Below, piece after piece: positions 1 to 12,330 of a DNA stretch of 64,000 bases. A model generated the notes under the pieces. It searched no databases. It was given only the letters and a program-made list of their open reading frames with translations, and was not told where the DNA came from. Source of the DNA: Ziziphus jujuba (taxonomy: Eukaryota > Streptophyta > Magnoliopsida > Rosales > Rhamnaceae); contig NC_083387.1 of NCBI RefSeq assembly GCF_031755915.1, positions 9,693,001 to 9,757,000 on the forward strand, in the 5' to 3' direction. Position numbers and translations under genes: made by a program. How positions within the stretch are numbered: the stretch's first letter is position 1; every line of letters starts with the position of its first letter.

Positions 1-602
1 ATGGAGGCTATAGTCACTACTAAAAAAAAGCCTTTCAGCGACTAATGATTTTGATTGCAGAAAACCATATATTAATCATTAAAAGTTTTTAACAACCAAA
101 AAAATATAATTATTAAACATTATAACTAATTGCTTTTAATTATCAACAAATATTTGATCGTTAACACTGAACATTTTTAACAACCAGATTTTGTTGTTTT
201 GATGATCAAATTTTGGTCTGTGAATATTTGTAAAAAAGTAACATTTATATCAAATTTGGTAATATAAAACTATACAAATAACCAATTTCATAATTATAAA
301 TGACCAATATTATAATCACTAAAAACAACATTTTAAAACCAAATTATTTGGTCATTAAGTGTAACATCCAATATCAAAATATTCTGTTGTATAAGTTTGA
401 TCAAATGAACTATATGTGGATTCTAGATTGACTTTTTCAATGATCAATATTTTAATTTGATTGAGATACCATAATATAAAACTCGACGATACAAGTTCAT
501 AAACTGGCAACATGCCGAATTTTGAGTTGCGAATAAAAAATTATGATTTTAAGAAATTTTAAATATCAATTTTATATCAATATTCAAACCAACTATAGCT
601 TT

Positions 603-795
603 TTTAAATGTAGGTCTCCATTCAATGTCAAATCCAACTATAGCTTCACCCACTTCTCTATTCTTTGCTTCAACAGTCTTTAGGAGCTCCATTGCAGCTG
701 CCTCCATTTCAACTACAGTCCTGCTATATGTAATTTAACCTCCAAACTTCATCACAGGGTATCTCATCGTCAAATTGGCTGCTTTAGGAAAAACA
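603..795 (-). pseudogene. WRN-like 3'-5' exonuclease (WEX type), exon fragment
   Basis: Read on the minus strand, this stretch encodes RYPVMKFGG, a stop, then ITYSRTVVEMEAAAMELLK and later GFDIEWRPTF. This matches the N-terminal part of the DEDDy exonuclease domain of plant Werner-syndrome-like exonucleases; D and E of FDIEW are the first catalytic acidic pair. An in-frame TAA falls where the family has a codon such as CAA, consistent with C-to-T decay. Homology stops abruptly after the FDIEW block, at a small duplication of the AGCTATAGTTGG word (near 588-600 and 636-647). No other exon of the gene was seen. I infer a captured or retained fragment, not a working gene. Confidence 0.75.
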
Positions 796-1824
796 AATTA
801 AAATTCAACATCACTCATATTTTCCAAATATATAAGAAACATACAAGGAAAACATGGAAATGATATCCGACTTATCAAGTAGAGAGGCAAATGGTGTGCA
901 AATAACTGAAACTCATTAAATCTGCGGCAGTAAGAGTTGCCGATACAGCCAGAAAGCGAAACCATATCCAATATACAAAGGAGCTTACTTCACACCCATC
1001 AAAAGATAGCACCAACTCAATTTTAATATAAACCCAATAGCCAATATTTTAATAGCTACAACATTAGCCATCTCCAAACCAGTAGGTGACATAAGACCCA
1101 CTTGCTAAAAACAGTGAGCTCTGTAAACTCAATAATAAGACACAAGCAATCAATTCTCCACCTTGTTTTGTTAATTTCCATCTTTGATCAGCTTCAAAGG
1201 TTAAAAAAAAAATAAAAAAAAATAAAAAAAAAAGAAAAGAAAGAAAAAAGAAAGAAAAGAGGAAGAAGAAGAAGACTTGAAAGCAATAGAAATTACTGCA
1301 ATAAATTCAATAACAATGAGAACCTTCCATTTCTAGAGACATCTATAAGTTCAACAGACCTTCCACATTACAGCAAAATCTACAGGAAATGAAACTTGTA
1401 CTAAAAAATATCTAAAAAAGATAATATTGTTTAATTTGATGTAGTTTGGCTTTCATTTTAAACAATAAAGTAAAACTTCTAGTCATCACATATACACTAC
1501 ACGTTTAATACATTTAGCTGTCCTTTTAAGAACACTCTTCAGGTGTCTTCAGCATCATATTTAAAGATACGATTACAAGTCCTCTCAAACCTAAGCAAAA
1601 CTGCTTCCATGAATCATAAAAATTGAAAATCTGCATTGAATTGCATATAGCAAAAAGACCATAACTCAGCACACTAATTAACATAAATTCACAAGAGAAA
1701 ATTGATTAAATTACAGGAAAAGAATAAGATAAGAAAATCCGGACAGAGAAAGCTCAATCAGATGGACTTGAGTTTTCATGTGTGTGTTTCTTTTTGCAAG
1801 TAAGTAGGATGACTGACATGTCAC

Positions 1825-1910
1825 CTCAGCTACCACAGCTTCCTTCTCAATTGGATTCATTGAGCAGGTTGAGTACAACATTCTGCCACCAACTTTGAGC
1901 AAAGATATAC
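1825..1910 (-). pseudogene. NSUN2/TRM4-like RNA cytosine-5 methyltransferase, single exon
   Basis: On the minus strand an acceptor (TTACTGCAG, 1911-1919) is followed by 86 bp encoding GISLLKVGGRMLYSTCSMNP and then IEKEAVVAE, ending at a possible GTGACA donor (1819-1824). The YSTCSMNP block is motif IV of NOL1/NOP2/Sun-family m5C methyltransferases, with the catalytic-region Cys followed by S-x-N-P. It is closest to the plant TRM4/NSUN2 branch, where this exon reads MRGLSLLKVGGRM. The exon is intact, but I could find none of the neighbouring exons, such as the SAM-binding motif exon. It lies in the same orientation as the WEX fragment about 1 kb away, which supports transposon capture over a resident gene. 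Confidence 0.75.
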
Positions 1911-2439
1911 CTGCAGTAATCAATATGACCTTCGCAAGTTAGTGATGCTCTTTGGAAGGCATTCAAAAAAAAACAAAAAAAAAAAAAACCTTGTTAACTT
2001 AAAAATCTAAAAAGAAGTGTAGTGGGGGAAGAAAGAGAGAGAGAGAGAACAATTTCTGAATGACCATAGTTTGGATAGGCATACAACCAACCAATATGAC
2101 AACAATTTTAGTTTTACCCCATTAATTGGTCAATATAAAGCCTTGCAAATACCAATAAACTTGCATTAACTATTTTAGAATTAAGATGAAGTTAAACCTC
2201 GTTAGCCTAACATTAGACAGAAGTGACATATTACATAACATACAAATTTTTCCAGAAAATAGCCATTATCTATCCCTTTCTTTCTGGAATATAGGTCCCC
2301 ATCATATTCTCCCGTGTCAATGGAAGCCAAAAATACTAGAAAAAATTAAATTCAGAAAATGGAAGCCAAGATCTCAGGTGCATATATAAAACTACTTAAC
2401 TAGCAATGAAATGCTACGAAAAGTAATGAAGGGAAACAG

Positions 2440-3175
2440 AAAAACATTGCTAACTATGATTCGTAGCTCTCGATCCCACACACCGTGTGAATAGGCAGTC
2501 CCAGTCCAAACTCAGCTTGATTCCTCCACATACTTCCAGAACCTCCACTCTCCCTCATCAGCTGCCCCAAAACCCACTTGTCTCAAAATATACAAACCCA
2601 AAAATCAAAATCAAAACTTTATCACAATGAATATAAACTTCAACCCAAAAAAAAAAAAAAAGAAAACAGAAAAGAAGTCGAAAATTCTCAAAACACCCTG
2701 TTGAGAGCCGAATCGACGTCAAATTTTCTCAAATCAACTGCTCCAAGTCCCAAACATTGAAATCAACATAGGAATTGTACTCGTCGTGGCCAAACTTGGG
2801 AGGTAAAGTGATAAATAGCAACTCCTCCTCTGCCAAAAATTAGCAAATAAAAACGAAAACAATCGGCTGTGATTAAAGGGGATGGTGAAACAGAGAGAGG
2901 TAAAAGGGAAAGAGAGGAATAGAGAAATAGAAAGGGGAAAGAACCTAAGGGAAAGAGCAAGAGGGGCTGCCGATGGAAGAGCACACACCGACAAGGACAA
3001 CTTCAACGATCGGAGAGGACACTTCGATATAGGGCACAACATCTACTGGGGTCAAGGACCGATTGGATTGGAGATTGGGTTGGAGGCTGGGTGTTACAAA
3101 GGAGGACTACAGCAAACATCATTTGAAAAGGGAAATGAAAATGCGGCGGCAAAACTTCCCTCCCTGTCTAAATGA
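2440..3175. other. Unassigned, less AT-rich segment, possibly more captured gene sequence
   Basis: This stretch has a more balanced base composition than the surrounding DNA. Open frames exist on both strands, including a minus-strand stretch at about 2460-2580 containing LMRESGGSGSMWRNQAEFG and ending in a stop, but I recognise no family. It may be exon or 5' UTR sequence picked up together with the fragments at 603-1910. Confidence 0.25.
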
Positions 3176-3179
3176 AATT

Positions 3180-3259
3180 TCACTTTACCAAAAATAATAT
3201 AAAAATTTAATAATTTAATATGAAAATTTTATATATGGAGTTTTATATTTCAAAAATAA

Positions 3260-3295
<36 letters not shown>

Positions 3296-4974
3296 GAAAG
3301 TGTTAATTTATTTTTTTGAATGTTATTCACAGTTAGTTAATAGTATATATGTAAATGTTGGATAATTTTAAAATATAAAAATATATTTTACTAAATAATT
3401 TTAAAATATAAATAATATATTTAATTTAAAAATATAAAAATATATTTTACTAAAAAATAAAAATAAAATTAAATATATAATTGCTTGTTCATAAAGAATT
3501 GGGAAAGACGACGAATCAATAATTAAAAAAATGAAAATAATGATTTGACAAGAGATATTTATAGAAAGTCATATAAACAGTCTAATTACATATATATTTT
3601 AAACTAGGGTTAGATTTTTTATATTTGTTGGGGTGAGTGGAGGGGAGTGCACCCTAAAAAATGCCTCGATCAGTTGTCCACCATAAGTTGACTTGGTCAC
3701 ACTTTAATAGATAAAAAAAAAAAAAAAATTTTAAAATTCAAGAACCAATATTTTATAGTTATAATTTTTTATTCATTTTTTATTATTTTTGGAAAAATGT
3801 ATGTGTAATGTCTCTTAAATATTTATACCGTTCTTGATAAGCAAATGTTATTTTTTTAACCAAATTATATTTTTTATTATTAAGAATCAAAATATATTAA
3901 TCTATAAAGTTCAAGCTATTTGTACTAATTACCCTTTTAATTTAATCAAATTTATATATACTACTATCATTTATTTATATTTTAAAAGTGTACATCCATC
4001 TACATGGACGGATCCATACAAGGCTCGTGCCTTTTTCAATTTTTCTTTTTTTCTTTTGTTATAGATTTCAAAGAAAATTGTAAGCATTTATACTAAAATA
4101 TAATAACTTGTAAAGTTTAGAGGGTATTTGTGCTAATTTTCCTAGTTTTAATTTTATCAATGTATAATAGTTTTTATGAAAAATTTTAAATATAATAATA
4201 TATATTTAATCTATCTAGTTTTGTTATAAAGAGGACTGCATGCACATCATAAAGTAAAAATTTATAGCTAAATATAATTCTGAGAGGATCAATTTTGCGT
4301 CAGAGTGGACACTCTATTACATAACAAGCTTACATGCTTTGCCACAAAACTGGTCTTTCCAAAATAACGTTTGATATTAGATTTTCATCTTATGAAATAA
4401 ATTTGTTCTTTTCTATAGCAAAATGACTATTTGTATTTTTAAAAATTAAATCGATTAAATGTGATTATTTGATTTACCTTTAACCATTATTAATGACATA
4501 TTGACATGGCAACTTAATATGTTACCAAAAAGAGTTCACTTTTCTATAATATAAGAAAAATAATAAACGTAATCAATTAATATTTGCCAAGTCAGCATAG
4601 GTCCCACTAATCACTAGTGGTGGAAAGTAATGCATCTTTATCTGGGTGGGTACATCATGATGATGTCACTTTTTTTTTTTCTTTTATTAACCAAGAAATG
4701 GAGCATTTTAATATTAAATGTACTTGAATTTAAAATTTAAAAATTATTATCAATGATCATTGTTATTTAAACAATTCTAAAAGAGCATTTAAGCAAATGA
4801 TTAAATACTAAGTCTACATAGTTAATTGGTAACTTATAGCATCTACATATCAATATGGCTTTTATTATAAAGTGGAGGAGAGTTCTTATTTTATCAAAGT
4901 TATATACAATATTGTTTATATCTGTAGCTATATTTAAAGGATAAATAAATTTATGTATGTATGATAATACATGT

Positions 4975-5028
<54 letters not shown>

Positions 5029-5356
5029 GAATTCAAATACACAAGTACCAATTACAAATATAGGGAGGGAGAGAGAGAGAGAAGTAGTTATATTTTTTTT
5101 ATACTAAATTCTAAAGAATATAAAAAAAATCTCAAATGACCAATGGTTTTATCACTAAAAGGTATTATCCTTTATTTTTATTTATTTTTAATTATTATTG
5201 CTATCACTTGGTTGCTCATGTTTAGTAATCAAAGGTGTACTATATCATCATTTTTTTTTTTAATTTCAAAAAATGTTAAGTATCAATATTTTGATCACTC
5301 ATGCAATATTTTAACGATAAAAACTTTTAGATGGCTTAAGGTGTTATATTCATATT
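3180..5356. other. AT-rich intergenic stretch with microsatellites, no gene seen
   Basis: Very AT-rich sequence with a (TA)n run near 3260-3295, a compound (AC)n(AT)n run at 4976-5028 and a GA-rich patch near 5064-5082. The short open frames here are low in complexity and match no family I know. Confidence 0.6.
4976..5028. repeat. Compound (CA)n(TA)n microsatellite
   Basis: An uninterrupted AC dinucleotide run of about 35 bases passes directly into an AT run of 18 bases. Confidence 0.95.
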
Positions 5357-5361
5357 CTACC

Positions 5362-8337
5362 TGTAACACCCCGTCCCGAACCATGTCGAAATTTTTGCAC
5401 GTTGACCGAGGTTGACTGTTGACTTTGACCGTTGACCGTTGACCGAAGGGATTAAAAGTTGACTTTTTGACCCGGATGGAATTCTAGGTTGACTGAGATA
5501 CTGTTACGAAGTACATGTTGGCACGAGTTCGTAGACTAGTAGCACGTTGAAAACGGAGCTACGGTTTGAAAGTTATGAGCAAAACAAGTTGAGGTCCAAA
5601 CTGTCCAAGGGGTGCCGGAGTTGACTTTTTATTTATGGGAAAATGAGCTTTGACTCATGCATGGTTGTGAAGTGCTCATCGATACGAGTTCACAGACTAG
5701 CGGCACGCTTAAAACTGACATCTGGTTAAAAAGTTATGGACGCGTGAAGTTTGCCGGATACAGTAATATTTTAATGTTTTTGAGTTTATGAACAGTGAAA
5801 TACCACGTGTCATCACCTGATTGGTCCACGTGAATGAACAGTATCACCACGGTGGCTTTTATTTGACAAAAATCTCGAGGAAGAGAGAAAAAGAGAGAGA
5901 GAGAGAGAGAAACCGACCGGCCACCGGATTCCGACCAATTTTCTGACCGATTCTCGTTACACGCGCCGGACAGACGGAAGCCTCTCCCCATTTCCGATCA
6001 AACCCCAAAATCTCATGACCGCCAGCCGCCGGACGCGCCCGGATCGAGGCACCGAAGCTCGGCGGTGATTTTTCCCTCCACCGCCGTTTGACCCCTTTCC
6101 GGCCACACGCGCCAACCACCCCTCACCACCTCCTCATTTCCGGCCAGCCCACCAAATTTCACGGCCACTGGACCTCCGACGCACCGGGCTCGGAGCGTTT
6201 TTCGACGAGGGGCCGAAAATCTTCAAACCCCGATTTCTCCGCCGTCCGGTCTCCGTTTGCCTCACTGCCAGTCCCGTTGGATTCCTCTCCCCTCGATCTA
6301 CAAATCTGCAAAAAATCTCAGCCAACGGCCACCGCACGCGCCGCCGCTGGTAACCGCGGTGTCTCATCCGAAGTTACTGTTCCGGTGAGTACCCAGTTGC
6401 ACCGCCGATCCCTCCCGACTGTTTTCGACCTCCTGAATCCAAATCCGGCATCCTTTTCTGCCAATTCATGATGGTTTGGGAGAATTGTGGAGTCGAAACC
6501 CCAAAGCTTTCCGGCGAGATTCCGATCACCTCGGGTCCGATCACCGGAAAGTAAGACCGAATCCGTGATCCTCATCACTCGAGCTTCGATTCGGTATATA
6601 ACTCGTAAATTTTAGATGTCGTTTGGTGTTCGCTCTCCGGGTACCCATTGGGAGTTACCTGATTAAAATATTAATATTAGTGGTTTGGTGTATTGTGGAT
6701 GTTTTAGGTGCACATGCGAGTAGCGGAGTCGATCCTACGGAGGATCTTGATTGAGATACCTGCTTAAGGTGAGTGACCCACCTTCAAATTAATTTCGGGA
6801 ATTAAATTGGTGAATATTATGTGTGATTTGAATATTTGGAATTTAAATTCTATGTGCCAAATATTTAATTGATTTATTGTGGAATTATTGGTGAATTTAT
6901 TTTGATTAAAGAAAATATGCATTATATAAATTTATGCAAATGTGAAAATTATTTTATAGTATTAAGGATTGCGAAATTCTTATGGTTTTAACATTAATTT
7001 GGGCATGATTTGATTTTCAAATATTTCAAGGAAAATATTTGTTTATGTTGGTGACTTCAATTTTTATAAAGTATGCCCATGGGATATTATGTGATTTAAT
7101 TATTATATTTCAAAAATTATTTATGCTATTGGAAAAATTGGAATATTTAAATTGGCGGATTTGGGAGTTGGTGGAGTTGAATTTTCATGGAATTTATGAT
7201 GTTGATTATAAAAAAACTGTGGAGAATTTCCGGGTTTAATTGAATGGAATAAACCCGGTATACTTAAGGAAAATTTGAGATTTTGAGATATAAAATAAAT
7301 ATGTGGATTTTATGATTTTTAGATGCACCGTGCACGTACTGGTGTTCTGTTTATATGTGATATGATTAGTGTGCACACGGATGTGATTAGAGCGCAGGTG
7401 GGTGTGAGTAGCGCGCAGGTGATTTTATGAGGTTGTCTTGTGGTTGTCGTTGGATGAGGGTAAGCTGCCCCTCCATGGCCGGGACACCAGTTAGCAGCGG
7501 CGCGGTGGGACGCCATGCGACCGTATGCCGGTTTCTTTCTATAACCTCCTGTCTGGCGGTACCTTAGGACGCTGGGTACTGTTGGCGCCACTGGTATATA
7601 GTAGGTGCATCAAGTGATTTTCAGAACTGGGATTTTAAAAGAAATATTTTGAAATTGTATTGGAATTAAAAATATAATTATTACTGTTCTGGTATTTATT
7701 TGATGTCTTGGTTTTCGGGGAATTCGAACAAAGGGTTTTGTGAAAAGGTTTTAAAAGGGGAACTTTTCCAACCGAGAGAATGGTAAGAGTTTTGAGAGAG
7801 ATTATTATTTCCAATTAATTATTATTTATCTACTTTATTACCGTGGTATTATAATTGTATAGTAGATAGGGTCACTCACTGAGATGATTAGCATCTTATA
7901 TTTTTAAATTCCATTCCTTTAGGTACCAGGTTTGTCGGTATTCATCCGGAGCGGACTTGATCTTCATCACTGTCTTAGTTCGTGAAGTACTCTATTCTTC
8001 CTTTATTGCAGTTGTAATACTTCTTTCACTCTTGTTGTATTCTATACTTAGTAGTACTTTATGAAGCTCTGTATACTGTATGGGACACTTATGTATTTAT
8101 TATGCACTGGATTACTGTTAATTATTTTGAAGTGCTGAAATTTGTGGAATTAACTTGTAGTACCGTGGGAGGAATAAGGGGATGTTTATAGAAGTGTGTT
8201 TTCAGTGCAGGAATTTGTGGTAAGTCCATCCCTTAGGGGAGGTTCTGTCGGATTTTCCATAAGAGGGTCCGGTAGGGTTTCCCTGGGATCAGAGCTTGTC
8301 TAGGGTTCCGGTGAGGAATTTTGGACGGGTCCTGACA
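5362..8337 (+). mobile_element. Solo LTR, Ty3/gypsy chromovirus (Tekay/Del-like), 2976 bp
   Basis: Begins TGTAACACCCCGTCCCGAAC and ends GGACGGGTCCTGACA, so it has TG...CA ends. It is flanked by a perfect 5-bp duplication CTACC (5357-5361 and 8338-8342). There is no primer-binding site, polypurine tract or coding region inside; it is a complete LTR left by recombination between the two LTRs. Internal marks are (GA)n near 5886-5910, a GC-rich tract at 5900-6600 and a TATA-like AT-rich tract further on. The start sequence and large size fit Tekay/Del LTRs. The open frames inside the GC-rich part are not convincing genes. Confidence 0.9.
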
Positions 8338-8929
8338 CTACCCCAATAAAAAAAAAAAGGTCTTCTATTCATATTTTCATTACATTATTTTAATTATTAC
8401 AACTATATATAACAATTATGTGCTTACCAAAAGTTGCATCTAGTAAACAATTTATTTTTGCTCTTTTTAAGCGACCAAACTACATCGGCTGACTGATTAT
8501 TAGTATTAGTCACCTTCATTGGCCACTTACACAAATTTTAGGTGACCAAAGAATGGTCACTAATTTCATGCATTTATATTTATTTTCATTTTTTATTACT
8601 TAGAGTATTAGTAACCAAATATTGGTTGGCAATAATTAATTTCAATGACCAATACATATTTGGTCATTTGAAAATCTTCTTTCCGTTAAAAAAGATGCCA
8701 GAAATATTTTCCACTCTCAATTTGAGTAACCAAAATTGAATTGGTCGTTGAAAACTTAGATTTAGTGACCCATCATTTGTTGCTGAAATGGTACCTTACC
8801 ATTTTTCCAATATGATATACCAAAATTTTTAGTGACCATTGGCTTTTAATGACCAAAAAATTTTGCTTGCAAAATATTCGATCAATAAATTACCATTTTT
8901 ATTTTGTAGTGAATAATTTTTTTCAAAAT

Positions 8930-9250
8930 AAGACTCAATATATATATATATAATTTCTTTCATCAAGGCAGAATTATTATATATATATATATATATATCC
9001 ATATATACTAGCAAAGTCCTAAGCTATTTGGTTAACTACTTTGTTATCTTTTGATAGAGGGTGTAAATAAGCCGAATCAAGTTGAGTATTGACATTTTTA
9101 ACCTCAAATCTCATGATTTTTGGAATGCTCAAGCTCAGCTAAACTCGTTCATGTAAAGCTTAAGCTTAAATCAATTAGGCTCATTAGATTATATTAAAAA
9201 CTTGAATATTCATGTTGAAAAACTTGAATATTTTAAGAACATAATTTTAT
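8930..9250 (+). repeat. Dispersed repeat, copy 1 (partner at 62480-63060)
   Basis: After a (TA)n run, the sequence from ACTAGCAAAGT through GAGGGTGTAAAT and on to ATTGACATTTT is closely matched by 62500-62640, which also follows a (TA)n run. Both copies continue with the words AACTTGAATATT. I cannot assign the family; no terminal structure is clear. Confidence 0.7.
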
Positions 9251-9251
9251 G

Positions 9252-10560
9252 AAGAGGTGTCATGTGGCTCGGTTCTTTATTATTATATTTTTGGCGCTAA
9301 TTTTAACAACTGTATTGTTCTTAAAAGTTTTAGCCACAAACATCCCAAACTTAGACAAAATAATCTTATCTGACTCAAACACTAAACAAAAATCATGTTT
9401 GCTCTGTAGCGATCCAGATACCAGTTTCTTATGAATGTCTGGAACATACAGTACATTATTTAGAGTCAACTCCTTTCCAGAGGTTATCTTCAGGATTACT
9501 TTACCTTCACCTTGGATTTCTAAAATGGCGAAGTTACCCATGAACAACTTCTCCCCATTCTTCTTTGGTTCGAAGGAAGTGAACATGTTCCTATCTGAAC
9601 ACATGTGGCAGGTCGCACCAATATCTACACACCACTCTCTAGGATTAGATCCCACCAAGTTCACCTCAGAGATCACAATGCTAAGGTTAATGCCATCAAC
9701 CTCTCGAGTGATGTCCTCCATCATCTGTGTCTTTTTGTTCCTCTTTCTCTTCGACAGCCTACATTCTGTATCTCTGTGACCCCATATTGTCACAGTTAAA
9801 GTCCTGTCTTAAAACTTGGCATTCTTGGAGATTCCTCCTTTAGGCCCCAACTTGGAATCTTTTCCAGTTTTCTTCTTATTCTTGGAGCTCTGACTATGCT
9901 CCACAACATTAGCCTTCACCACAGCCTTTAAGGATCTTTTATTAGATTTCTTGTTGTCATCTTCTGTGTGAAGCTTGTTAACAAGAGTCTCCATATCCAT
10001 CTCCTTTCTCTTGTGCTTGAGATGATTTCTGAAGTCTCCTAAACTAGGAGGTAGCTTCTCAATCATAGAAGCTACTTAGAAGGCTTCATTAATTATTATA
10101 CATTCCACAAGAAGTTCTTGAATGATCACTTGCAGCTTATGGACTTGACTCATTAATGGCTTGGTATCCACCATCATGTAGTCCAAGAATCGGCCTATAA
10201 CAAACTTTTCGAATCCATTATTTTTAGTTTTGTACTTCTTGTCCAGTGTTTCTCACAATTCCTTTGTTGACTTCGTGCCACAGTATACTCCGTACAGGGC
10301 ATCAGACAGGCCATTCAGGACGTAATTCCGACATAGATAATCAGAATGGTTCCATGCCTCCATAGCCATGAGTGTCTCTTTATCACTCTCTTCATTGCTT
10401 GGTGGAGTATCTTTGGTTATGAACCTTGCAAGTCCCAGCGTTGTCAAGTAAAACAACATCTTCTACTGCCACCTTTTAAAGTTTGCTCCATTGAACTTCT
10501 TAGGTCTCTTTGTGTGATTAATAGAAGAAGGCATTTGAATCCTAGGAGTCTAAGTGGGCA
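9252..10560 (-). pseudogene. Ty1/copia retrotransposon gag-protease remnant
   Basis: Reading from high to low coordinates, the minus strand shows three blocks in order. First, gag sequence FNGANFKRWQ, then (past a stop) KMLFYLTTLGLARF, near 10440-10500. Next, gag helical sequence at 9809-10066 with lysine-rich stretches, followed by the end of a zinc knuckle, GHRDTECR. Last, an aspartic-protease block, WCVDIGATCHMCS, where the usual DSGA is changed to DIGA. Downstream the frame reads NNVLYVPDIHKKLVS, the conserved post-protease motif of copia pol, and homology ends near 9252. Stops and frameshifts separate the blocks. The integrase and reverse transcriptase parts are missing, so the copy is dead. 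Confidence 0.85.
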
Positions 10561-10679
10561 CAGTCATATTGTCTCCACTTGATATTTTTGTATAAAATAA
10601 CAAAATAGAAATCAATTAGTTGTTATTTTTATTTCAACAAACTAATTATAATCAATTTTCAATAGGAAAAACACAAAAA

Positions 10680-11100
10680 ATATGATTTAATAGGGTTTCT
10701 GTATACACAACAAAAATTCTGTATACATCCACAAAATTACTGAATACATCCACCAAATTGTTGTATACACACAAAATTGCTTTATACATCCATTAAGGCT
10801 CACATCATCAATTATACAAGGATGACATCATCGCTGATGTCATTGCCATGTGTCACTGAGTTGATGTGGAACCCTTCATAATGTGGCATTGTGCTGATGT
10901 GGCATCTACCACATCATCACTATGCTGACGTCGTAGCCAACTAATGTGGCACCTCATGGTGACATGGCACTGCCACATGATATAACTTTGCTGACATGGT
11001 GATCTGCCACATCATCACACCACTGATGTGGCACATGGCCCCATCATCATACAAACTGACGTGGCAATCCTACGTGTTGTCTGCTGCACCATGTGGCATG
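10680..11100. repeat. Short degenerate tandem words in copia leader
   Basis: 10680-10790 repeats TGTATACA-type words (CTGTATACATCCACAAAATT and variants) four to five times. 10800-11100 repeats GATGTGGCA/CCACATCATC words. The same CACATGGC style resumes at 13890-14170 on the other side of the nested element, showing that the two parts were once continuous. Confidence 0.7.
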
Positions 11101-11655
11101 TGTAACACCCCATCCCGAACCATGTCGGAATTTTTGCAAGTTGACGGAGGTTGACCGTTGACTGTTGACTTTGACTTTGACCGAAGGGGTCAAAAGTTGA
11201 CTTTTTGACCCGATTGGAATTCTAGGTTGACGGAGGTACCGTTATGAAGTAAACGTTGGCATGAGTTCGTAGACTAGTAGTACGTTGAAAACGGAGCTAC
11301 GATTTGAAAGTTATGGGCAAAACAAGTCGAGATTCAAACTGTTCAAAAGGTACCGGGAGTTGACTTTTTATGGTTGTAGAATTTTGCTTTGACTTTGGTA
11401 TGGTTGTAAGGTGCCATTTGCAAACTAGTGTTATTGACCCATAACTTTCAAACCGTAGCTCCATTTTCAACGCGCTATTAGTCTATGAACTCGTGTCAAT
11501 GTGTACTTCGTAATTGTACCTCCATCAACCTAGAATTCCAATCGGGTCAAAAAGTCAACTTTTGACCCATTCGGTCAACGGTCAAAGTCAATGGTCAACG
11601 GTCAACCTCCGTCAACGTGCAAAAATTCCGACATGGTTCGGGACGGGGTGTTACA

Positions 11656-11668
11656 ACCTTCCCCCCTT
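11656..11668 (-). other. Polypurine tract of the nested gypsy element
   Basis: On the minus strand AAGGGGGGAAGGT lies directly before the LTR start TGTAACACC, the expected position of the plus-strand primer for LTR retrotransposons. Confidence 0.85.
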
Positions 11669-11679
11669 ACAAAAATTTC

Positions 11680-12330
11680 ATCCTCGAAATTTCTTACGTC
11701 GCCGAAACGCATAAGAATAGTGATTGCGGATTTGGGCCTCGAGCTTCCACGTCGCTTTCTCGACTAGATTAATTCACCACGAGACTTTTGATCTGAGAAA
11801 CTAGTGTTATTGACCCATACGCATTCTTCATGACTTAAAAATCTGCACTGGTCGCTCCTTACCTGACAGGTATTCGATGTCCTTTCGTAGCAACAACACA
11901 TGAATTACGCTGCATGCCGATGTCTACTTTCCCGAAAATACTAACTTGCATGCCACAAAACCAATTCTTCCAATAACGCTGCAGAACCAATGTCACAAGA
12001 ACTTGGCTTTCTTTATCAACCAAAGCATACAACTCTCTTCTACGGAGATGATCTCAAAAACTTAATCTTGGACTTTGAATTCAACATCTTTTCCACGCAC
12101 GTCGGCTTAACTCATTTGTCGATCTTGAGCGGTCTTCAGACTCTCTTGGATAATCTTCACCTTATTCATAGTCATCCGTAGGTGTTTGCATCCAATTCAG
12201 GTTGGTCATCGTATGGTGCTTCTCCTCACCCACTTCACTCCAACACTGTGGAGTTCGGCGCTGCCTTCCATATAGGATCTCATTTTTGAACTCAACGATA
12301 TCCTACTTTGGATTCTCAATTGGCGATACT
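11680..12330 (-). pseudogene. Ty3/gypsy pol 3' fragment: integrase C-terminus and chromodomain
   Basis: Minus-strand translation gives, in several frames, words typical of the end of chromovirus pol. IIQESLKTAQDRQ followed by ADVRGKDVEFKV is the post-integrase region; EYLSGKERPVQI lies in the chromodomain linker; ATWKLEAQIRNHY is the chromodomain end. The last is followed by the RRRKKF tail, a stop and the polypurine tract. Frameshifts and stops are frequent and most of pol is deleted. The chromodomain places the element in the Tekay/Del group of chromoviruses, in agreement with the LTR start. Confidence 0.85.

Larger units (their letters stand above)
15..8911. mobile_element. Candidate CACTA (En/Spm) element carrying host gene fragments
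   Basis: The left end reads CACTACTAAAAAAAAGCC at 15. The right end, read inward on the minus strand from 8911, starts CACTACAAAATAAAAA. Both flanks (roughly 30-560 and 8460-8900) are rich in short GACCAA/TTGGTC and GGTCACTAA motifs in both orientations, as expected for subterminal repeats of one family. Between them lie two unrelated exon fragments and a solo LTR. The 3-bp flanks (AGT and AAT) differ at one position, so the target duplication is imperfect and the two ends could belong to separate elements. No transposase reading frame is visible. Confidence 0.45.

Noticed and set aside
2734..3175. Open frames on both strands near 2.7-3.2 kb as a gene
   Set aside because: Basic or Ser/Leu-rich low-complexity translations without a recognisable domain or splice context.
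6088..6578. GC-rich open frames of 77-127 codons on both strands
   Set aside because: They lie within the solo LTR 5362-8337, overlap on both strands, have no recognisable domain, and equivalents in the other LTR copies are not conserved in frame.
9435..9799. Plus-strand open frame of 114 codons
   Set aside because: Antisense of the copia protease region; the minus strand carries the recognisable motifs.
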